Source: an uncultured Roseburia sp. (GTDB lineage Bacteria; Bacillota; Clostridia; Lachnospirales; Lachnospiraceae). Taken from it: a stretch of 64,000 nt of DNA. Every line of letters begins with the position of its first letter. Position 1 is the first letter of the stretch. The translations under genes and the position numbers were made by a program. This document shows positions 60,640 to 64,000 of this stretch, one piece after another. The notes below the pieces were generated by a model, which did not search any database, had not been told where the DNA came from, and worked only from the letters and a program-made list of their open reading frames with translations. Location: contig CAKREH010000018.1 in NCBI GenBank assembly GCA_934317215.1, forward strand, positions 1-64,000. The letters are read 5' to 3'.

Positions 60640-60909
60640 GTGAGGGCGGAAGAAGTAATACAGGCGGTTGCAGAACTTTGCAGACATTTTTCGGCGGTGG
60701 AGGTGATCTTATTTGGCTCCAGAGCGAAAGGAACAGCACTGGAGAGAAGTGACATTGATGTTGCCGTGTCCGGTGTGAAGGATTTTGATGCACTTGCAGA
60801 ACAAATAGAAGAATTGCCAACACTGTACAGTATAGATCTGGTAAATATGGATACCTGTAAGAATCAGTTATTGTTGGAGGATATCAGACAATATGGACGA
60901 AAAATTTGA
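60640..60909 (+). CDS. mntA: MntA-type minimal nucleotidyltransferase antitoxin
   Basis: An 89-residue nucleotidyltransferase. The GSX10DXD signature is exact (Gly26-Ser27 ... Asp38-Ile-Asp40). In known pairs this enzyme adds AMP units to a tyrosine of the HEPN toxin and so neutralises it. The start is GTG 60640. The gene ends inside the start of the HEPN gene (17-nt overlap). Confidence 0.88.
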   Translation: MRAEEVIQAVAELCRHFSAVEVILFGSRAKGTALERSDIDVAVSGVKDFDALAEQIEELPTLYSIDLVNMDTCKNQLLLEDIRQYGRKI

Positions 60910-61303
60910 AAAACGTTATAGATCTTTTTGTAATTCACTGGATGCACTTGCAGAGGCAAAACAGCGGGATCTTTCGGATTCTTTTGTATTGAGTGGAACC
61001 AGTGCAAAATTTAGCATCACATTTGATCTGGCATGGAAAGTTATGAAAGATATACTGATAGAATATTATGCGATGACAGGCTTTATTGCGGGTTCGCCGC
61101 GTGAAGTGCTCAAAACATCCTATAAAGCGGAGTTGATTTCAGATGATGCATGGATGGAAATGCTCAAAGTAAGAAACCAGCTTGCACATGACTACGATTG
61201 TGAAATTGTCAAACATTATTGCAAAACGATCGTGGAACAATATATTGACCTGTTTTATGAATTTAAAAGGAAAGTAGAACAGTTGTTACATGCGGTTGGG
61301 TAA
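60893..61303 (+). CDS. hepT: HepT-type HEPN ribonuclease toxin (HI0074 family)
   Basis: A 136-residue all-helical HEPN protein of the HI0074 group. The RNase motif RX4HXY is complete: Arg94 ... His99-Asp-Tyr101 (RNQLAHDY). Arg and His form the catalytic site on dimerisation, and Tyr is the residue AMPylated by MntA in the characterised system. Gene order is antitoxin first, with overlap. It was once annotated as a nucleotidyltransferase substrate-binding protein. Confidence 0.88.
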   Translation: MDEKFEKRYRSFCNSLDALAEAKQRDLSDSFVLSGTSAKFSITFDLAWKVMKDILIEYYAMTGFIAGSPREVLKTSYKAELISDDAWMEMLKVRNQLAHDYDCEIVKHYCKTIVEQYIDLFYEFKRKVEQLLHAVG

Positions 61304-61358
61304 ACTCTGCCATTAACCCTGTGTTTTGCGGTGTAACTTACGGCAGGGATTTTGCAGA

Positions 61359-61537
61359 TCACAGTGTTGGCGGGGTGAGAGGGTGGTTTGGATCAAATCC
61401 TCCGAAGCCTTTCTGTTCTTTCAGATATTTGTACAGCGGGTAGCCGTGTTTACAACAAGAACGACCTTCCCCTTGTAGTCATCCATTTTTACAACATTGC
61501 ATCTTGCATCCTCTGCTTTATAATCATAAAAATTCAT
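61359..61537 (-). pseudogene. Glutathione peroxidase remnant
   Basis: From ATG 61537 (minus strand) the first ~34 residues match the peroxidase N-terminus (NFYDYKAEDA ... DYKGKVVLVVNTATRC), ending at the catalytic Cys. Thereafter the matching frame shifts: YKYLKEQKGFGGFDPNHPLTP, a segment near the family C-terminus, follows directly. An out-of-frame deletion has removed the middle ~60 codons, and the gene stops early at 61359. It lies behind the terminator of the ABC transporter. Confidence 0.8.
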
Positions 61538-61545
61538 ACAAAAAA

Positions 61546-61572
61546 GAGTATTACTCAAAAAAGTAATACTCT
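61546..61572 (-). terminator. Terminator overlapping the end of the ABC ATPase gene
   Basis: GAGTATTACT and AGTAATACTC pair across a short A/T loop; on the minus strand TTTTTTG follows. The stem includes the last codons and stop of the ATPase gene (stop at 61551-61553). Confidence 0.85.
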
Positions 61573-62381
61573 CCATCTTCATCCGTGAACCTTTTCCAGC
61601 TTGTCTGAAACACATTCTCGATCACATGCGACTGCAGGCACTCATTGGGCGTGCCCACCATGGCGATGCTGCCGGGAAAATCAGTTGCTTTAACATCAGA
61701 GTCTGTACCGGCATGCGCTGCTTCATCAAGAGATCTGGAACCGGCGCGGTTCATGACAACCAGCGTATCTGAGATGCGCACCGCCTGACTCAGATCATGT
61801 AAGATCAGAATAATCGTTTTTCCCTGTTTTTTTAATTCCTTTATCATGGCGTAAAATTCGCGCTGACCGGTCAGATCCAGGTAAGTGGTCGGCTCGTCTA
61901 ACACGATGTAATCACAATCCTGCGCTAACACCATGGCAAAAAACACGCGCTGTCTGATACCGCCGGAGAGCGTGTCGACATACTGATCGGCATACTGGCT
62001 GATGTGGGTAAATTCCATGGCACGGTTTACAATTTCAGTGTCCTCCTTTGATTTCCGGCGGGAAAATCCAAGGTAAGGAAAGCGCCCGTGTTCCACAAGC
62101 ATTTTAACCGGAATAGCAGGAATGATCGTGCGAACCTGCGGGAGCAGGGAAACTTCTCTTGCACGTTCTTTCGGGGAAATTTTAAGAAAATCTTGTCCGT
62201 TTAAGAATATCTGTCCGGCGGTCACCGTGGAAGTACCGTTTAAGCACTGGACCAGGGTGGTCTTGCCACAGCCGTTCGGGCCAAGGATCGTGGTGATCTC
62301 CCCGTCACGGAAAGTTAATGAGATGTCGTTTAAGATCGGCGTGTGCTGACAGGAAACGGAAACGTTGCGAAATTCAAGCAT
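61551..62381 (-). CDS. Fe-chelate/cobalamin-type ABC transporter, ATP-binding protein
   Basis: A 276-residue FecE/FepC-type ATPase with Walker A GPNGCGKT, signature LSGGIRQR and Walker B YIVLDEPT. It overlaps the permease gene by 8 nt. A binding protein is missing beside it; the nearest, at 56546, is in another transcription unit. The last ~60 residues carry an unusual Ser/Asp/Ala-rich insert (MNRAGSRSLDEAAHAGTDS). Confidence 0.93.
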   Translation of the reverse strand: MLEFRNVSVSCQHTPILNDISLTFRDGEITTILGPNGCGKTTLVQCLNGTSTVTAGQIFLNGQDFLKISPKERAREVSLLPQVRTIIPAIPVKMLVEHGRFPYLGFSRRKSKEDTEIVNRAMEFTHISQYADQYVDTLSGGIRQRVFFAMVLAQDCDYIVLDEPTTYLDLTGQREFYAMIKELKKQGKTIILILHDLSQAVRISDTLVVMNRAGSRSLDEAAHAGTDSDVKATDFPGSIAMVGTPNECLQSHVIENVFQTSWKRFTDEDGEYYFFE

Positions 62382-63372
62382 GGACTCTTCGCCCTCCTTT
62401 CTTTTTCAGTAACAGATACAGGAAAAACGGTCCGCCGACGAACGACATGATAATCCCGGCGGGCAGCTCAAATGGAGAGAAGATCATCCGTCCGAGCAGG
62501 TCACATAACAGTACAAAACTGCCGCCCAAAAGTGCAGAACAAGGCAAAAGAAAACGTGCATCGCTGCCAAAAAGCCGCCTGCAGATATGCGGGATGATCA
62601 GTCCGATAAAACCGAGCAGACCGGCGAAACTGACAACACATCCGGCAAGGATGCTCGCAAGGGACAGAAGCAAAAAGCGGGTGAGTGAAACGCGCAGGCC
62701 GAGGGAGCGCGCGATGTCATCCCCAAGCCCGAGCATATTTAACGGCTGTGCGAGAAACAGGGAAACAAAGAATGCAATAGCAATACAGAGGCACGGCAGG
62801 ATCAGCCTGCTTAGGGTAAGCCCGGAGAGGGAACCGATCAGAAAAGACGTGAGGTTCACCGTAATATCCGTATTTAAAAGTTTGATCGTGTTGATGCCTG
62901 CACTTAAAAAACTGGAGACTGTAATACCGGCAAGAATGATCGTAGTCCTTGAACTGTCTGAGAGCGCAGCCAGAAAAAAGATCAGCAGTGTGGTGAGCAG
63001 GGCGCCACAAAACGCAAAGACCGGAAGTGCAAATGAGTTTGCCGGGAAAAAGATCATGGCGAGCATGACTGCAAAACCGGAGCCGGAATTGACACCGATC
63101 GTGCTTGGACTTGCCAGCGAATTGTTCATCACACCCTGTAAGATCACGCCCGAACAGGACAGACCGATCCCGGCAAAAAGTCCGCCGAGCACACGTGGGA
63201 TGCGCACGGTAGTGATTAAAATATAAGAAGTAGAACTGCGGTCTGCCCCGGTCAGACAATGTAAGATATCTTTGAATGCAATATTCACGCTTCCAAATAA
63301 AATGCCTGCGCAGACAGACACGAGGAGTAACATACACATCAGAAGGATGGTAATGCTTTTGTGCTTTTTCAT
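62374..63372 (-). CDS. Fe-chelate/cobalamin-type ABC transporter, permease (FecCD)
   Basis: A 332-residue FecCD-family permease with about ten membrane helices. Family segments include RIPRVLGGLFAGIGLSCSG and the cytoplasmic coupling region GFIGLIIPHICRRLFG. GGAAGGAA precedes the start on the minus strand. It is the first gene of the permease-ATPase pair. Confidence 0.93.
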   Translation of the reverse strand: MKKHKSITILLMCMLLLVSVCAGILFGSVNIAFKDILHCLTGADRSSTSYILITTVRIPRVLGGLFAGIGLSCSGVILQGVMNNSLASPSTIGVNSGSGFAVMLAMIFFPANSFALPVFAFCGALLTTLLIFFLAALSDSSRTTIILAGITVSSFLSAGINTIKLLNTDITVNLTSFLIGSLSGLTLSRLILPCLCIAIAFFVSLFLAQPLNMLGLGDDIARSLGLRVSLTRFLLLSLASILAGCVVSFAGLLGFIGLIIPHICRRLFGSDARFLLPCSALLGGSFVLLCDLLGRMIFSPFELPAGIIMSFVGGPFFLYLLLKKKGGRRVHA

Positions 63373-63544
63373 AGGGGATTCCTTCCTGCAAAAGTCTTTT
63401 GTATTGGTTAAAAAATGATGGAAAATTTGCTCATTATGGTATCACAGGCAGGGGAAATGCGCAATGGGTTGGTTTTCATTTAACAACAACGGGAGCAGAT
63501 AATAAAAAAGAAATTTAAAACCTGCTAATAAATTTCATAGTTAC
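63373..63544. other. Divergent intergenic region, FecCD side
   Basis: No gene. On the minus strand TTGCGC (63464-63459), 17 bp, TACCAT (63441-63436) is a plausible promoter for the permease-ATPase pair. No Fur box or B12 riboswitch could be recognised. Confidence 0.4.
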
Positions 63545-63573
63545 TTCAAAAAAGATTACCTTTAGGTTATAAT
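63545..63573 (+). promoter_or_regulatory. Promoter of the HxlR gene with operator-like repeat
   Basis: TTCAAA (63545-63550), 17 bp, TATAAT (63568-63573). ATTACCT-TT-AGGTTAT (63555-63570), an imperfect inverted repeat, lies between the boxes and overlaps the -10, fitting autoregulation. Confidence 0.55.
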
Positions 63574-63625
63574 ACATGTAATTGGCTCAGAGATTCTGAG
63601 CAGTTACGAAAAACCTGAAGGTGAT

Positions 63626-63686
63626 TAGTGTGAAAAATAACATTTTTCACACGCAGGATTTGTGCTTACACATAAACTTGATATGC
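63626..63686. repeat. 61-bp dispersed repeat, copy 2
   Basis: This matches 12231-12291 at 56 of 61 positions, with both hairpins kept. It forms the leader of the HxlR gene; its end contains an in-frame ATG (63683) of that gene. Confidence 0.85.
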
Positions 63687-63703
63687 GAAAAATGGTGTTT
63701 TTT

Positions 63704-64000
63704 ATGGCAAAATACAGAAAAAAATTAGAGGCTGATATCCGTTGTCCGCTTGAATACGGTCTTGCGGTCTTTGGTGGCAAATGGAAATCGCGTATTATAT
63801 GCGTGCTTTCCGCCAACAAAAAACTGCGTTACAGCGAGATACGGAAAGAAATGTATAACATCACAGACGCAGTTTTAGCAGCAACGTTAAAAGATCTCAT
63901 AGCCGATGGTATTGTCGACCGGAAATCATATGATGAGATACCGTCGAGAGTTGAGTATTCACTTACAGGAAAAGGAAATTCGGTTGTTCCGATATTGCAG
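63704..64000 (+). CDS. HxlR-family transcriptional regulator (partial, cut by window end)
   Basis: The first 99 codons are open to the last base of the window. The winged helix matches HxlR regulators: CPLEYGLAVFGGKWKSRII, LRYSEIRKEMYNITDAVLAATLKDL and RVEYSLTGKG. The conserved N-terminal Cys (redox/electrophile sensing in YodB/HypR relatives) is present. ATG 63704 is preceded only by a weak GGTG; in-frame ATGs at 63692 and 63683 are alternatives, the last inside the 61-bp repeat. It diverges from the FecCD transporter. Confidence 0.9.
   Translation, partial: MAKYRKKLEADIRCPLEYGLAVFGGKWKSRIICVLSANKKLRYSEIRKEMYNITDAVLAATLKDLIADGIVDRKSYDEIPSRVEYSLTGKGNSVVPILQ

Overview
The window looks like chromosomal DNA of a motile, carbohydrate-fermenting Lachnospiraceae (Roseburia/Agathobacter-like Firmicute). 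The evidence is the low-to-mid GC, strong AGGAGG ribosome binding sites, consensus TTGACA-N17-TATAAT promoters, a SpoVT regulator, ROK kinases in place of hexokinase-type enzymes, LplB/YtcP-type sugar importers without their own ATPase, and many intracellular glycoside hydrolases. The species is inferred from gene content only. No prophage, IS element, integrase or CRISPR array was seen.

Layout. 1-760: the 3' end of a 23S rRNA and a seven-tRNA cluster (Asp, Val, Thr, Tyr, fMet, Phe, Lys). 1.1-1.7 kb: an unknown protein made of two copies of one domain. 2.1-8.4 kb: a complete H+-type F1Fo ATP synthase operon, atpBEFHAGDC. 8.4-15.2 kb: an AraC regulator, a very large inverted repeat, and two GH3 enzymes with swapped domain order. 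15.3-17.6 kb: a polar amino-acid ABC importer on the minus strand. 17.9-20.2 kb: a secreted GH53 beta-1,4-galactanase with a CBM61-like domain behind a LacI-type operator. 20.3-24.4 kb: an aldo/keto reductase and a LysR regulator, a frameshifted pseudogene, a VbhA-Fic toxin-antitoxin pair and a small membrane protein. 24.5-26.7 kb: a chemoreceptor-like protein ending in a PilZ (cyclic-di-GMP) domain.

27.4-48.4 kb is the centrepiece. Two operons around a divergent LacI gene appear to form an intracellular N-glycan (mannose/GlcNAc) utilisation locus. Operon 1 is ROK kinase, GntR/LacI-hybrid regulator, GH125 exo-alpha-1,6-mannosidase and GH38 alpha-mannosidase. Operon 2 is two CUT1 permeases, a lipoprotein binding protein, GH130 mannosyl-GlcNAc phosphorylase, a second GH38, an MFS transporter, GH3 and GH20 hexosaminidase. 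None of the glycosidases has a signal peptide. Glycans are therefore probably imported whole, trimmed of GlcNAc (GH20) and alpha-mannose (GH38, GH125), and the Man-beta-1,4-GlcNAc core split by phosphate (GH130). No endoglycosidase is present in the window.

48.5-55.5 kb: spoVT; a YhaO/YhaN-like Mre11/Rad50 pair whose ATPase carries a membrane hairpin; a class A penicillin-binding protein with a Gln-rich repeat tail; and glucokinase behind a promoter containing a perfect cre site. 55.5-64 kb: thiT with a TPP riboswitch; a Fe/haem/cobalamin-type binding protein; a sirohaem/corrin synthesis fusion (SirC-CobA); a YbaK-type tRNA deacylase; a YdcF-like protein; a MntA-HepT toxin-antitoxin pair; a glutathione peroxidase remnant; a FecCD-type ABC transporter; and the start of an HxlR regulator that runs off the end. 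Several start codons were moved from the longest open frame on the basis of ribosome binding sites.
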